Position numbers and translations under genes: made by a program. Source: CAZSMC01 sp964607755 (GTDB lineage Bacteria > Zhuqueibacterota > Zhuqueibacteria > Residuimicrobiales > Krinioviventaceae). Taken from it: a stretch of 64,000 nucleotides of DNA. Positions 37,101 to 45,271 of the stretch are shown piece by piece. Under the pieces are notes generated by a model. That model made no database searches, was not told where the DNA came from, and saw nothing but the letters and a program-made list of their open reading frames with translations. The stretch spans positions 1 through 64,000 of the forward strand of contig CAZSMC010000006.1 in assembly GCA_964607755.1 (NCBI GenBank), in the 5' to 3' direction. Position 1 is the first letter of the stretch, and each line of letters starts with the position of its first letter.

Positions 37101-37272
37101 ACGGTTCCACGTTCTCGAAACGGATGATAATCGTAGCGTTTCGTGCAACGCGGGTCGAATTGGCTTCGGGATAGAGATATTGATAATCATCCGGGATTTC
37201 AGCAGAAACGATCAGCGGGAATAAAACGAGCAACAGCCCATACATCAACCTATGTAAAAAACGATTTCGCAT
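34102..37272 (-). CDS. T9SS-exported arylsulfotransferase-like protein, copy 2, with extra beta-sandwich domain
   Basis: 1056 residues, the longest of the set. The signal peptide, Big_5 domain, ASST propeller (DEHGMQLL, FPHMNAIDID, MQHDIRVLG), FN3 and CBM4/9-like domains are as in its neighbours. Unlike them it carries an insertion of about 190 residues before the sorting tail (about 775-965; RYVVKGSGDDIWG, WAKAGVMIRNSL, AFQRRIEKNAS). This resembles a DUF1349/concanavalin-like beta-sandwich. The T9SS tail (AYPNPFNTS, TGIYFYEM) is intact. The added domain may give different surface or glycan binding. It lies 48 bp after copy 3 and is probably in the same operon. Confidence 0.82.
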   Translation of the reverse strand: MRNRFLHRLMYGLLLVLFPLIVSAEIPDDYQYLYPEANSTRVARNATIIIRFENVEPSALTNLHSCVQISGSKSGNLTGNTKIASDDETIIFTPQQKYVPGERVTVTISPQVTGTLNKTIQPTSFEFKVTPNNEPLPDFVMPDERDEKVQPSLSKPDAVGRAMIMPNGVSVPSDFPHIDVFVNKNPGDGYIFINNWRNEGPYNIIFDNDGSPVWYHRFKDGDRRRDFKVQKNGTITMLARDGGHRFVNYDINFNQIDEFKAVDGYGTDEHGMQLLENGHYLLIGRRNDTVDMSQYVAGGKTNANVRECCIQEFTPDHEKIFQWRAWDNFDPADIIGYCEPNEADPRANSFRFPHMNAIDIDEDGHILLSSRHLSEVTKIHRQTGQIIWRLGGANNEFEFVNDELNGFNMQHDIRVLGDNHYTVFDNGNLHNPKQSRAVEYVLDTEKMTATLVWECRGSDNRNYYTHYMGNAQRLPNGNTLINWVKSNSPKAMEVTPDGNVVYEMNFVDGYHTYRTFRFPWDGVVEKPLLFVEQGSDNVTLVFNKFGDSNVEYYNIYGDNAPNPTTVVDTSKATLAKITGLPNDQRYYFRVTAVDDQGVESDFSNEEDIYVNLVSPGDNMVRNGNFSNSTNKWDFAVTNAEAQVDVTSEGFCHININNGGDDFRNVQLKQENIPIVRGEKYVFEFDAYSESNRAIDAKIERAESPYENYGKINPTPLGRTKRHFSYEFLMENPSDYKARIVFNCGGASEDVYIDNVSLKNIDDDLPLRELSSPWMHRDIGQTSIEGDAGIWQDRYVVKGSGDDIWGNRDEFHYAYQRVEGNVELSARVLSMSDTHEWAKAGVMIRNSLHAAAKHAMMCATVNNGMAFQRRIEKNASSHNTNKGDLKMPYWIKLVRRGNIFTGYESADGESWNYVDSEQIDMNETVYIGLAVTAHNDNALCEAHFDNFQIVNDTSVLEGGETRVPDTFELYPAYPNPFNTSTTISYFVPEAANVKLRVYNIRGEEIAELVNRTHQTGQHSIDFDASDKSTGIYFYEMQAKSAKSKNRYQAVKKMIFVK

Positions 37273-37320
37273 TTTGATTTATCCTCGTTGATTATAAATT
37301 AAAATTAACAGAAATGAAAC

Positions 37321-39867
37321 TCATTTGAGAATTGACATTTTTTTGATATCTTGCCACATGTACTTCCCTTCCGCGGTTTGTGCATGCATTTTTATAAAGT
37401 AAAGACCGGAACTTAAATTATTCGATTCAAAACCGACCCGATGCCATCCTTTTTCCACATCGTGATCGATAAGATTCTCCACCATTTGACCGGCAATATT
37501 GTAAACAGAGAGATTGACGCCACTTTTTTCCGGGACATGGAACGCAATAGTAGTCGACGAGTTGAACGGATTCGGATAGTTATTTTTAAGAATAAAATCC
37601 GACGGCAAAGCAGGCTCGTCTTTCTCAACATTCGATTCGTCGACTAGTTTGAGAGAAATATTATCAATGTACACATCAGCTTCGTACTTGCCAGTATTGA
37701 TAACCACCCGGGCATTGTAATCGGTTTGATCTTGCATTTCAAACGAATAAGAAAAATGCCTTTTTCGTGTGCTCAAGGGCGTTAAACCATTTTTGCTATA
37801 ATTCGTCCACGGGGATTCATCTTCGCCGATTTTGGCTTCGATAGTTCGCGGTGCACTGGCCCAGGCATCAAATTCAAAAAGGTACTCTTCACCTTGCACA
37901 AGCGTCAGCCCGGCCTGGCGAATCTGGACATCATGTTCATCGCCGCCACCGTTATCGATTTTGAAATGAAAAACACCTTCCTCAACCGACCAGACTGCAG
38001 ATGCACTGCCACGCACCAGCCAGGTCCAGTAGGCAACCCTGTTGTCAAAAGTACCATTGGTTACCATATTTGTGCCAGGGTTGATAAAATGGATATCAGC
38101 GCTTTCTTCGTTGGAAAAGTCACTTTCCGAGCCGTCTTTGTTGACCGCAGTCACCCGGAAATAATACTTTTCACCGGTCTTAATATCTGTGAGCTTTTTC
38201 AGCGTTTGTTCCGAAGTCGCTATTACTTTTGTCGGCCGACGATGAGTATCGCCGTAAATTCGATAATAATCCACATCCGGATCACCGAATTTGTTAAAAA
38301 TCAGAGTGACATTTGTGGGCGTGGGCTCGACAATTAAGTAGGGTTTTTCCACCGTGCCATTCCACGGGAATCGAAACGCGCGGTATGTCTTCGCGTCCTG
38401 GACAAAATTCATTTCATAAACCTTGTCGCCGTCCGGTGTGACTTCCATGGCTTTTGGCAGTTTTTCAATCGCCCAGTTGATGAACGTATTGCCATTCAGC
38501 AGGCGTTGGGCATTCCCCATGTGGTAGGCATACGTCGGCGGATCTTCCATATAACTCCACACCAGGGTGGCTGTGCCTTTTTCTGGATCAATTTCATATT
38601 CCAGCGCTCTGGACACCTGGGGATTATGCAGACAGCCATTGTCAAAAATGGTGTAATGTCCGTTGCCCAATACCCGGACACTGTGCTGATTATAAAAACC
38701 GTCAAGCGGATCATCGACAAAATCAAAATCATTATTAGCGCCGCCCAGCCGCCAGATCATCTCGCCGGTCTGCCGGTCAATTTTTGTCACCTCGCTCAGG
38801 CGTTTGCTTGAGAGGATGATATTAGCGTCATCGTCAATATCGATCGAATTCATGTGAGGAAAACGGAAGGAATCGTGCGTTGGCAAATCATCCGGACTGT
38901 AACCGATCATATCGCGGGGATCAAAATTCTCCCAGGCCGGCCATTGAAAAATGAGCTCACCGTACTCTGTGAATTCCTGAATAGCCGTTTCCCGAACCGT
39001 GGCATTCTTTTTTCCTCCGGACACATATTTGCTCATATCGACCTGGAAGGTACGCCGGCCAAGAAGCAGCACATGACCGTTTTCAAGCACGATGCATTCA
39101 TGTTCATCTGTGCTGTATCCATTGGTCGCTTCAAACTCGTCAATCAGATTGAAATTTTGGTCGAAATTGAGAAATCGCTCGCCCCCATCGCGGGCCAGCA
39201 TGGTGAGGGTACCATTTTTTTGCACTTTGAAATCACGCCGGCGATCTGAAGTGCGAAGATACCACACCGGAGAACCGTTGCTGTTGAACATGACATTGTA
39301 CGGCGTGCCGCCCCAATTATTGATGAAAATATACCCTTCAGCCGGATCTTTATTCACGCTCACGTTCACGTGCGGAAAGTCACTGGGTACAGAAATGCCA
39401 TTTGGCATGATGCACGCACCGCCAGCAGTGTTTTGAAGAACATTATTTGATTTTTTTATTGTGCTTTTTGAGGATTCCGAGAAGGAACAATTCTCCTTGC
39501 GAGCTACAGAAAATGTAAAAGTTAAGCGATCCCTATTTACACCATCGATTATAGGTTTTATTTCAACAGTAATCTTTTCACCGGGGGTAAAGGTCGTTTC
39601 GGGATTAAAAGTAATCGTGCGCTCATCTGAAGCCATTTTTGTATACCCGGAGATTTTTCCGCTCTGTTGTCCATTTACAGCAATTATTTTATTCAGATTT
39701 GTAATTTTTTGCGGTGAGAGTTCTGAAAATCGAACGATAATCGAGGCGTGTCTGGAGACGTGAGTTGCATTCGGCGAAGGGGAAAGATACTGTATGTGTT
39801 CACGCTCCAATGAAAAAATGGAGCTCACAAAAAACAATGTTAGAATAAAAAAAAGTGATTTTTGCAT
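37321..39867 (-). CDS. T9SS-exported arylsulfotransferase-like protein, copy 3
   Basis: 848 residues: signal peptide, Big_5 domain (HASIIVRFSE), ASST propeller with the same histidine stretches (DEHECIVLEN, FPHMNSIDID, NQHSVRVLG, YHMGNAQRL), FN3, CBM4/9-like domain (NMVTNGTFDN) and T9SS tail (NYPNPFNSS, SGLYFIKM). It is closest in build to copies 1 and 4. First ASST gene of its group, 24 bp after the TatT-like gene. Substrate and true activity are unproven. Confidence 0.82.
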   Translation of the reverse strand: MQKSLFFILTLFFVSSIFSLEREHIQYLSPSPNATHVSRHASIIVRFSELSPQKITNLNKIIAVNGQQSGKISGYTKMASDERTITFNPETTFTPGEKITVEIKPIIDGVNRDRLTFTFSVARKENCSFSESSKSTIKKSNNVLQNTAGGACIMPNGISVPSDFPHVNVSVNKDPAEGYIFINNWGGTPYNVMFNSNGSPVWYLRTSDRRRDFKVQKNGTLTMLARDGGERFLNFDQNFNLIDEFEATNGYSTDEHECIVLENGHVLLLGRRTFQVDMSKYVSGGKKNATVRETAIQEFTEYGELIFQWPAWENFDPRDMIGYSPDDLPTHDSFRFPHMNSIDIDDDANIILSSKRLSEVTKIDRQTGEMIWRLGGANNDFDFVDDPLDGFYNQHSVRVLGNGHYTIFDNGCLHNPQVSRALEYEIDPEKGTATLVWSYMEDPPTYAYHMGNAQRLLNGNTFINWAIEKLPKAMEVTPDGDKVYEMNFVQDAKTYRAFRFPWNGTVEKPYLIVEPTPTNVTLIFNKFGDPDVDYYRIYGDTHRRPTKVIATSEQTLKKLTDIKTGEKYYFRVTAVNKDGSESDFSNEESADIHFINPGTNMVTNGTFDNRVAYWTWLVRGSASAVWSVEEGVFHFKIDNGGGDEHDVQIRQAGLTLVQGEEYLFEFDAWASAPRTIEAKIGEDESPWTNYSKNGLTPLSTRKRHFSYSFEMQDQTDYNARVVINTGKYEADVYIDNISLKLVDESNVEKDEPALPSDFILKNNYPNPFNSSTTIAFHVPEKSGVNLSVYNIAGQMVENLIDHDVEKGWHRVGFESNNLSSGLYFIKMHAQTAEGKYMWQDIKKMSILK

Positions 39868-39891
39868 AGGTCATCCTTGTAGAGAATGATA

Positions 39892-40680
39892 TTACAATTC
39901 TTCTAATAGCTTTTTTGCTTGATGTTTTATCATCGTGTCCGCGGCAAGTCCATGTGCAACGTCTTCTGTCTCTACAATTTCTTTCAAAAGTCGTTTGGAC
40001 CGCTCCTGCTGATCCTGTTCCGCCAGAGCTTGAGCAAGATATAATTTATTGAAAAGATTGTCCGGTGCCATTTTGTAAGCGCGTTCGAGATAGCTCAATG
40101 CCTTTTTCTTCGAAGGCCAGGTCAGCACCAAAGGAATTTTAGGTACTTTGCGGTGAAGCAAACCCAGCATGCGGTAACCCCCGGCATCGAGATAGTCGGC
40201 ATCGAGTTCGATTGTCTTTTCAGCATGATATTTTACTTTGCCAGCCACTCCCTGGCGCGCAGAAGTTAAAAGTCCCTGCACTTCTCCCAGGTATCCCCAT
40301 AAAATCCCCAACCAGCAATGCAGCTCAACCCCCTTTGGATACTCATCAACGACCTTTTCTCCAAAATCGATAGCGCGGTGGTAAAGTCGCTGTCTGTATT
40401 CTTTATCATCAGTGGTAAATGTGGCTTTAAAATAAAAGGCTCGAAGCAGCTTCCAAACAGCCTCGTATTTTTGCTCACCAGAATTTTCATTGACAGCTTG
40501 CCGATACCAGTGAATCGCCTTATTTATGGTTGAAGAATCGGCAAGAATTTTTTCTTTATTAAAATTTTTGTTCCGTTGTTCAAAAAGGCTGTCTGCACGG
40601 GAGAGTGGAGTAGCGGCGGCAAGAGGAAAAGCTAAGAACAACACACAAACAATAATACATCGAAATACATTATTTTTCAT
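39892..40680 (-). CDS. Exported TPR protein, TatT-like (TRAP transporter T component)
   Basis: 262 residues with a signal peptide ending near AAAT and helical repeats of the TatT type: AIHWYRQAV, LHCWLGILWGYLGE, and a YLERAYKMAPDN TPR. TatT is a periplasmic trimeric partner of some TRAP-type uptake systems, but no TRAP permease or binding protein is in the window. Here it precedes three arylsulfotransferase-like genes and a FadL-like porin, so it may be a periplasmic scaffold for their substrates (inference). Confidence 0.7.
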   Translation of the reverse strand: MKNNVFRCIIVCVLFLAFPLAAATPLSRADSLFEQRNKNFNKEKILADSSTINKAIHWYRQAVNENSGEQKYEAVWKLLRAFYFKATFTTDDKEYRQRLYHRAIDFGEKVVDEYPKGVELHCWLGILWGYLGEVQGLLTSARQGVAGKVKYHAEKTIELDADYLDAGGYRMLGLLHRKVPKIPLVLTWPSKKKALSYLERAYKMAPDNLFNKLYLAQALAEQDQQERSKRLLKEIVETEDVAHGLAADTMIKHQAKKLLEEL

Positions 40681-41070
40681 CGAGCACCGGGGAATTTCGT
40701 CATTCCTTTAATTACCTGGATTTCAAGCGTTCCGCTTGCAGTTGTTTAAAAAAATAGATTGTAAAAAATTGTTAATACATTTTTAAAATATATAATTTAT
40801 AGCGACATTTCAAAGCATGAATTTACAATCAATGTATGAAAAATCCGTAAACTTTACAGCGATTAAAGCGAACCTTTTTACCTGTCAGGCATTCAATTAG
40901 ATACATGAATTTAGAGAAACACCTGTAAATATTGACAATAAAAAATGTATATAGATACATATCATTTAAGTAAACCAACTTGACAAGAAATAGTTCTTGA
41001 TTTTCTATCAAAATTGTGTTAAAATTATGGACATTTTAAATTTGGATAAACTAAGGATTTTATAAGGCTT
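40681..41070. other. Divergent promoter region
   Basis: 390 bp of AT-rich sequence between the minus-strand TatT/ASST group and the plus-strand lipoprotein gene. It must hold both promoters. I can see no clear consensus boxes or operators. Confidence 0.45.
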
Positions 41071-42603
41071 ATGAATGCAAAATTGAAACTCTTTGCGCTT
41101 TGTCTTCTTTCTTTGACTGTCTTTGTTCTGTTAACCTGTGATTCTGATACCGGAACAGGACCTGAAAAAGAAAAACCACAAAGTGCTGTTAAAGGAACAG
41201 TTACATTCACCGGCGAATGGCCGGCAGCTCCATCAGAGGTTCGCATGGTTGCTTCTGTATCGTTTCCACCAGCCTCTGCGGATGATTTGATTTTAGGAGA
41301 ATCCATTCCTCAAGATGTCTCTTCGTACGATTACACATTAAAACTGGATCCTGGTAAATACAGACTCATTGGTGTGGCCTGGCGCACATCAGATGCTGAG
41401 TGGACTCTATCCAACATTTGCGGCGTTTACATTGCCGGCGGTGATCCGTTTATCCCGGGCGTGGTGACACTGGGAAATGAGGATTCCGTGGCTGAAGATA
41501 TTGACTTTTCAGTAGACCGCTCAATCGCCAAACCAGCAAGTCAAGCTAAAATTGAAGGATCGGTACATTTTGAAGGACAATGGCCACAGGAATATACGCA
41601 TGCCATTGTTGTGGGATCGACAAACGATCCGTTTTCCGATTCGTTTTCACTTTTTGATTTGAGCTTTGGCAACGTCATCGAAAAAGGCACTCAATCGATA
41701 AATTACACCATAAACGCACAACCTGCCACGTATCAGGCGATTGGAGTGTTATTTTTTAATGTGAACGAATCAATTTCTGGAGAAGCGTTTTATTATTCCC
41801 AGAACGTCAATGCGCTGTCCATTGTGCAAGTGACTGTGGGGGCGAATCAGACTGTGGCTGGCCCTGATTTTGATATTAAATTTACCGTAGCAAATAGCGG
41901 TATCAAAGGTACAGTCATATTTACCGGAAGCTGGCCGGCTCCTCCGGCTGAAGTACGGCTCGTTGCTACTGAAACGTTCCCACCCAGTCTGGATGACCTG
42001 ATTATTGGTGAGTCGCTGCCGGCAAACCAGCAATCTGCAAATTACTTTTTCCATCTTGCGCCTGGCAGCTATAAAGTTGTGGGTGTGGCCTGGCGCGCTG
42101 AAAGCCAGAGCTGGGCATTGACAAGTATCTGTGGCGCGTATTTCGCGGGTGAGGATTCTCTGTCGCCAACCGAGGTTGTCATTCCTTCGGAAGATTCTGT
42201 GATTGAAAATGTCAACATGAAAGTGAATCGTACCAAAGCCAGGGAAGTCACGGATACTAAAATCGCCGGCAGTATTGAATTTCAGGGCGAGTGGCCGTCT
42301 GACATTATCGAAGCCCGGGTTATCGCCACGACAAAGTTCAATATTTTCCCCACAGAATTGCCAACCATGCTGGACCTTGGATTTAGCGATGGCATCGAAC
42401 CGGGAACTGCGCAAGTTGATTATTTGATCCAGGCTTTTCCGGGGACTTTTGTGGCAACCGGGGTGTTATTCTTCCGTGAAGGCCAGAAATTGACCATGAA
42501 TGATATTTTTTATTCGCTCGATGTCAATGGACTTGACTTGTCACAATACAAAGTCGAGAGAAATAAAACAGCAGATGGGCCGGATTTTGTGATTCAGTTT
42601 TAG
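41071..42603 (+). CDS. Lipoprotein with duplicated A-B beta-domain repeats
   Basis: 510 residues. The lipobox LLTC places the lipidated Cys at 23. The mature part consists of four related units in the order A-B-A-B (about 39-157, 159-272, 277-395, 396-510). A units share GTV.FTG.WPA, EVR.VA, FPP, DDLI.GES, PGKY/PGSYK, GVAWR and ICG.Y. B units share F.G.WP, ATYQA/GTFVATGVLFF and GPDF.I.F. I do not recognise a named family. It resembles carboxypeptidase-regulatory-like beta-sandwich proteins on the cell surface. It is the only plus-strand gene between two minus-strand ASST groups. Confidence 0.85.
   Translation: MNAKLKLFALCLLSLTVFVLLTCDSDTGTGPEKEKPQSAVKGTVTFTGEWPAAPSEVRMVASVSFPPASADDLILGESIPQDVSSYDYTLKLDPGKYRLIGVAWRTSDAEWTLSNICGVYIAGGDPFIPGVVTLGNEDSVAEDIDFSVDRSIAKPASQAKIEGSVHFEGQWPQEYTHAIVVGSTNDPFSDSFSLFDLSFGNVIEKGTQSINYTINAQPATYQAIGVLFFNVNESISGEAFYYSQNVNALSIVQVTVGANQTVAGPDFDIKFTVANSGIKGTVIFTGSWPAPPAEVRLVATETFPPSLDDLIIGESLPANQQSANYFFHLAPGSYKVVGVAWRAESQSWALTSICGAYFAGEDSLSPTEVVIPSEDSVIENVNMKVNRTKAREVTDTKIAGSIEFQGEWPSDIIEARVIATTKFNIFPTELPTMLDLGFSDGIEPGTAQVDYLIQAFPGTFVATGVLFFREGQKLTMNDIFYSLDVNGLDLSQYKVERNKTADGPDFVIQF
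41185..42600 (+). repeat. Internal tandem duplication (A-B)x2 in the lipoprotein gene
   Basis: At the protein level the segment 41185-41886 (units A1-B1) is repeated as 41899-42600 (A2-B2). The copies are diverged in DNA sequence, so the duplication is old. Confidence 0.8.
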
Positions 42604-43024
42604 GCAGGATTAGGACAGCAAGACTTTTTATAGAAAGGTGCGCCAGTAATACCTTAGTTAATAGTGTATAATGCAGATGTTTGTTTTGTGAGCAGAAAAT
42701 CGGAAACAGGTTTAACAATGGGTCGCTGAATGAATTCAATTTATTTGATAAGACCAAAATAAATAGTAGCTTATAAATATTACTCCCAATCAAAAAGCGA
42801 CCCATTGTTCCAGATGTCAGATTATCTCCACCTAACCCAGGTTCGACACTTTAATGTTAAATTCAATATTTACAATAAAAGAACAGGTCTTCACTACACG
42901 GGATTAGGGAATCATTTTTATTGTAAATAATGAACTTAAATCAAAAATAATTTATAAAATAGCCAAAATATAAAACAACTGTCGAACTTGGGCTAATAAC
43001 CAAGGTAATACATTTGCCATAAAA
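42604..43024. other. Intergenic stretch between convergent genes
   Basis: 420 bp with no gene. It holds a 96-bp unit bounded by 14-bp inverted repeats (entered separately) and is otherwise AT-rich. Confidence 0.5.
42714..42809. repeat. 96-bp element with perfect 14-bp terminal inverted repeats
   Basis: AACAATGGGTCGCT at 42714-42727 and its exact reverse complement AGCGACCCATTGTT at 42796-42809, 68 bp apart, with AT-rich DNA between. It resembles a MITE or a relic of an insertion sequence. I see no convincing target duplication and no transposase frame. Confidence 0.55.
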
Positions 43025-43054
43025 AAAAGTCCGGTAAAAATTTACCGGACTTTT
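43025..43054 (-). terminator. Rho-independent terminator of the sulfotransferase operon
   Basis: A perfect 14-bp stem, AAAAGTCCGGTAAA / TTTACCGGACTTTT, with a 2-base apparent loop, flanked by an A run on the plus strand that gives the U tract for minus-strand transcripts. It lies 34 bp past the sulfotransferase stop. Confidence 0.9.
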
Positions 43055-43088
43055 CGCGTTCATCTCATTCTTTTCAATTCATGTGGTC

Positions 43089-44171
43089 TCAACTCAGAAA
43101 CGTCTCATAAATCGGGGCATAATCTTGTCGAATCTTTTCCTCATCCAGACCAAATTTTTCCAGACTGTATTTATGTTTGCTCTTGTAATTTCTTTGCTTT
43201 TCTGCGGTTTCCTGAATGGTTTTTTGCAGTTCAGATGACGGTTTTTCACCAATAAAGTCCATAATCTCGTTCATCAGATTATCAAAATTCTGCATCAGTC
43301 GCGGAAACGTGACGACTTTGACCTTATCTTTTGGGATTTTACCAGATACATAATCATTATAGAATTTCATCGACAGCTCCAGAAACGCATCGTAAAGACG
43401 ATCGATGTATTTCTGCCGTGTCTCTTCCGGCAAATTCCAGAATCCGAATCGGCCGTCAAGGACGCCAGTGACCAGACTTAATCCCGAAGGCACAGTGCTG
43501 AGCGGGTCCCTCACCATGTACAGGATTTTAGCATCAGGGAATTCGTTTAAAAAGCGGGGAATGCGAACGCCAAGCGAAAACAACTTGCCAATCACCCGGT
43601 CGCGTTTTTCGCTGATAAGATTGCGGCGCCATATTTTTCTCAGCCAGCTAAAATCACGTTTTGAGGTATCGCGAATGTCGGGATCGAACATCTCTTTTGG
43701 ATCGTCTTCAGACCAGGCGAGGAAAAAGCCATAAACAAAAAAGCCGTCAAAGTAACGGAAAAGCAAGGAAGGATCATCGGTTTCAATGCCGGTCAGGCTT
43801 GTTTTGTGCGCAGCCGCTTCGTGGAACCGAGCCGGGCTCATTTTTTCTAGCAGGGGCAGAAAAGGTTTTAATAGTGTTTGCAAAACCAGCGAGGGGTAAA
43901 GCATTTTCCAGATTCGCATCCCGGAACCAAGTCCGTTTTGGACTAAAAAGCGCTGCAAAAAGGTCGTGCCGGTTCTGGGATTACCCACAATAACCACCGG
44001 ATTTTTCACCCGTTTTTTCCACAATGACGGAAAAAAGACATAGTCCAGAATCATGCCAATAGAGACGATTACATAGAGCAGCAAAAATCCGATAAACATG
44101 GGCAGGAGAGCGAACCATTTATGAAACGTGTGACCAACTGCCTTGAAAACCATGATCATTCGAGAAAGCAT
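43089..44171 (-). CDS. PAPS-dependent sulfotransferase, membrane-anchored
   Basis: 360 residues from the ATG at 44171 (GGAGG site). One or two N-terminal hydrophobic helices (FALLPMFIGFLLLYVIV) precede a sulfotransferase domain. The 5'-phosphosulfate loop is VGNPRTGTTFLQ (about 80) and the 3'-phosphate motif is MVRDPLSTVPSG (about 218). It belongs to the Sulfotransfer_3-like group, which sulfates hydroxyls of lipids, glycans or small metabolites with PAPS as donor. It lies 25 bp downstream of a KASIII-like gene and ends at a strong terminator. The acceptor is unknown. The pairing with a KASIII-like enzyme would fit a lipid or polyketide-like acceptor (inference). Confidence 0.85.
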   Translation of the reverse strand: MLSRMIMVFKAVGHTFHKWFALLPMFIGFLLLYVIVSIGMILDYVFFPSLWKKRVKNPVVIVGNPRTGTTFLQRFLVQNGLGSGMRIWKMLYPSLVLQTLLKPFLPLLEKMSPARFHEAAAHKTSLTGIETDDPSLLFRYFDGFFVYGFFLAWSEDDPKEMFDPDIRDTSKRDFSWLRKIWRRNLISEKRDRVIGKLFSLGVRIPRFLNEFPDAKILYMVRDPLSTVPSGLSLVTGVLDGRFGFWNLPEETRQKYIDRLYDAFLELSMKFYNDYVSGKIPKDKVKVVTFPRLMQNFDNLMNEIMDFIGEKPSSELQKTIQETAEKQRNYKSKHKYSLEKFGLDEEKIRQDYAPIYETFLS

Positions 44172-44196
44172 CAAAATCCTCCGTTATATATTTTCC

Positions 44197-45165
44197 TTAC
44201 CATTGCACCAGCGCAAAAGCAACAGACAAACCGGCTCCGGTCCCGCCAAGGAGCAACAGATCACCACGTTTTAAAAGTCCCTTTTCATCAGCAATAGCCA
44301 GGGCCAGCGGCGTGGACGACGCAATCGTATTTCCGTATTCTGCGATAATATTGACAACTTTGCTCTGTTCAATCCCATAGTCGCTTGCCAGATCCAAAGC
44401 TGGTCCCGATGCCTGATGAGGGATGAGCCAATCGATATCTTTGGCGCCCAGACCATTGCGGCTCAATAAATCTTCCAGGGCATCCCTGACACGCTTCCTT
44501 GCCATGCGATAAACTCGTGTGCCTTTCATATGAAAAAGATTGTCCTCCGGCTTGGTCTTTTCCGGATGCCCGGGTGGATGCTTTGTCCCGGCACCGCGAA
44601 ATTCGGTGAACTCGGCGCCTTCCGGCCAGGTGTTCATTTCCCAATCGATAATCCGGCTGTTTTCCGAATCGGGCGTTTTTTCCACAACGGCAGCAGCGGC
44701 CGCATCTCCGAATAGCGATGCACTTTCCGGTTCTTTCATATTTCGCCAGGGCGTTCCGGTTTCAGAAGAGACGATTAATATTTTTTTGTACATATCTGTT
44801 TGCAGCAGTGTTGCCGCATTCATCAAAGCGACAACAAAAGAAAGACAGGTAGCGTGCACTGACCAGGACGGAATGCCGTTGTAACCAAGCTGCCGCATAA
44901 TGAAAACTGAACTGTCAGGAAGAAGTTGAAGCGGAGTGGTCGACGCGTTCAGCAGACAATCCGGAGCGCGGTTATCCCCGAGCGCCATCTGTGCTGCTTT
45001 TGCACCCATCACTTCCATAGATTCTTCGGCAATGTGCCGATTGATGACGCCAGTGCGCGATTTTATCCACTTTGCGCTGCGGCCGATTTTCGGCGCCAGG
45101 TCTTCAGCCGTCTCGACTTTTGGCGGAGCACAATAGCCGGTTGATACAATTTTTATGTTTAGCAT
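44197..45165 (-). CDS. KASIII (FabH)-like thiolase-fold condensing enzyme
   Basis: 322 residues from the chosen start at 45165 (MLNIKIVSTG, with AGGAAAG upstream); the frame is open 28 codons further but that part looks untranslated. The KASIII triad is visible: Cys in SVHATCLSF, His in PHQASG and Asn in YGNTIASSTP. The second half carries DWLIPHQAS and GGTGAGLSVAF, typical of 3-oxoacyl-ACP synthase III C-terminal domains. It is not next to other fatty acid genes, so it is more likely a specialised condensing or acyl-transfer enzyme. Partner genes are an ASST-like protein upstream (106 bp) and a sulfotransferase downstream (25 bp). Confidence 0.85.
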   Translation of the reverse strand: MLNIKIVSTGYCAPPKVETAEDLAPKIGRSAKWIKSRTGVINRHIAEESMEVMGAKAAQMALGDNRAPDCLLNASTTPLQLLPDSSVFIMRQLGYNGIPSWSVHATCLSFVVALMNAATLLQTDMYKKILIVSSETGTPWRNMKEPESASLFGDAAAAAVVEKTPDSENSRIIDWEMNTWPEGAEFTEFRGAGTKHPPGHPEKTKPEDNLFHMKGTRVYRMARKRVRDALEDLLSRNGLGAKDIDWLIPHQASGPALDLASDYGIEQSKVVNIIAEYGNTIASSTPLALAIADEKGLLKRGDLLLLGGTGAGLSVAFALVQW

Positions 45166-45271
45166 GGAATATTCTTTCCTTTTATCCCACGATTCATCCG
45201 CGCCCGGTTTGCATATTGCGGCCGGATCAATCATTTGGCGACCGATCATGGATCAGTCGCCAATCGTTCTT

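Noticed and set aside
41770..42414. A 214-residue minus-strand frame
   Set aside because: It is antisense to the repeated lipoprotein gene and mirrors its repeats.
42524..42805. 93-residue frame across the 96-bp inverted-repeat element as a transposase
   Set aside because: It overlaps the 3' end of the lipoprotein gene, has no transposase motif and no ribosome site.
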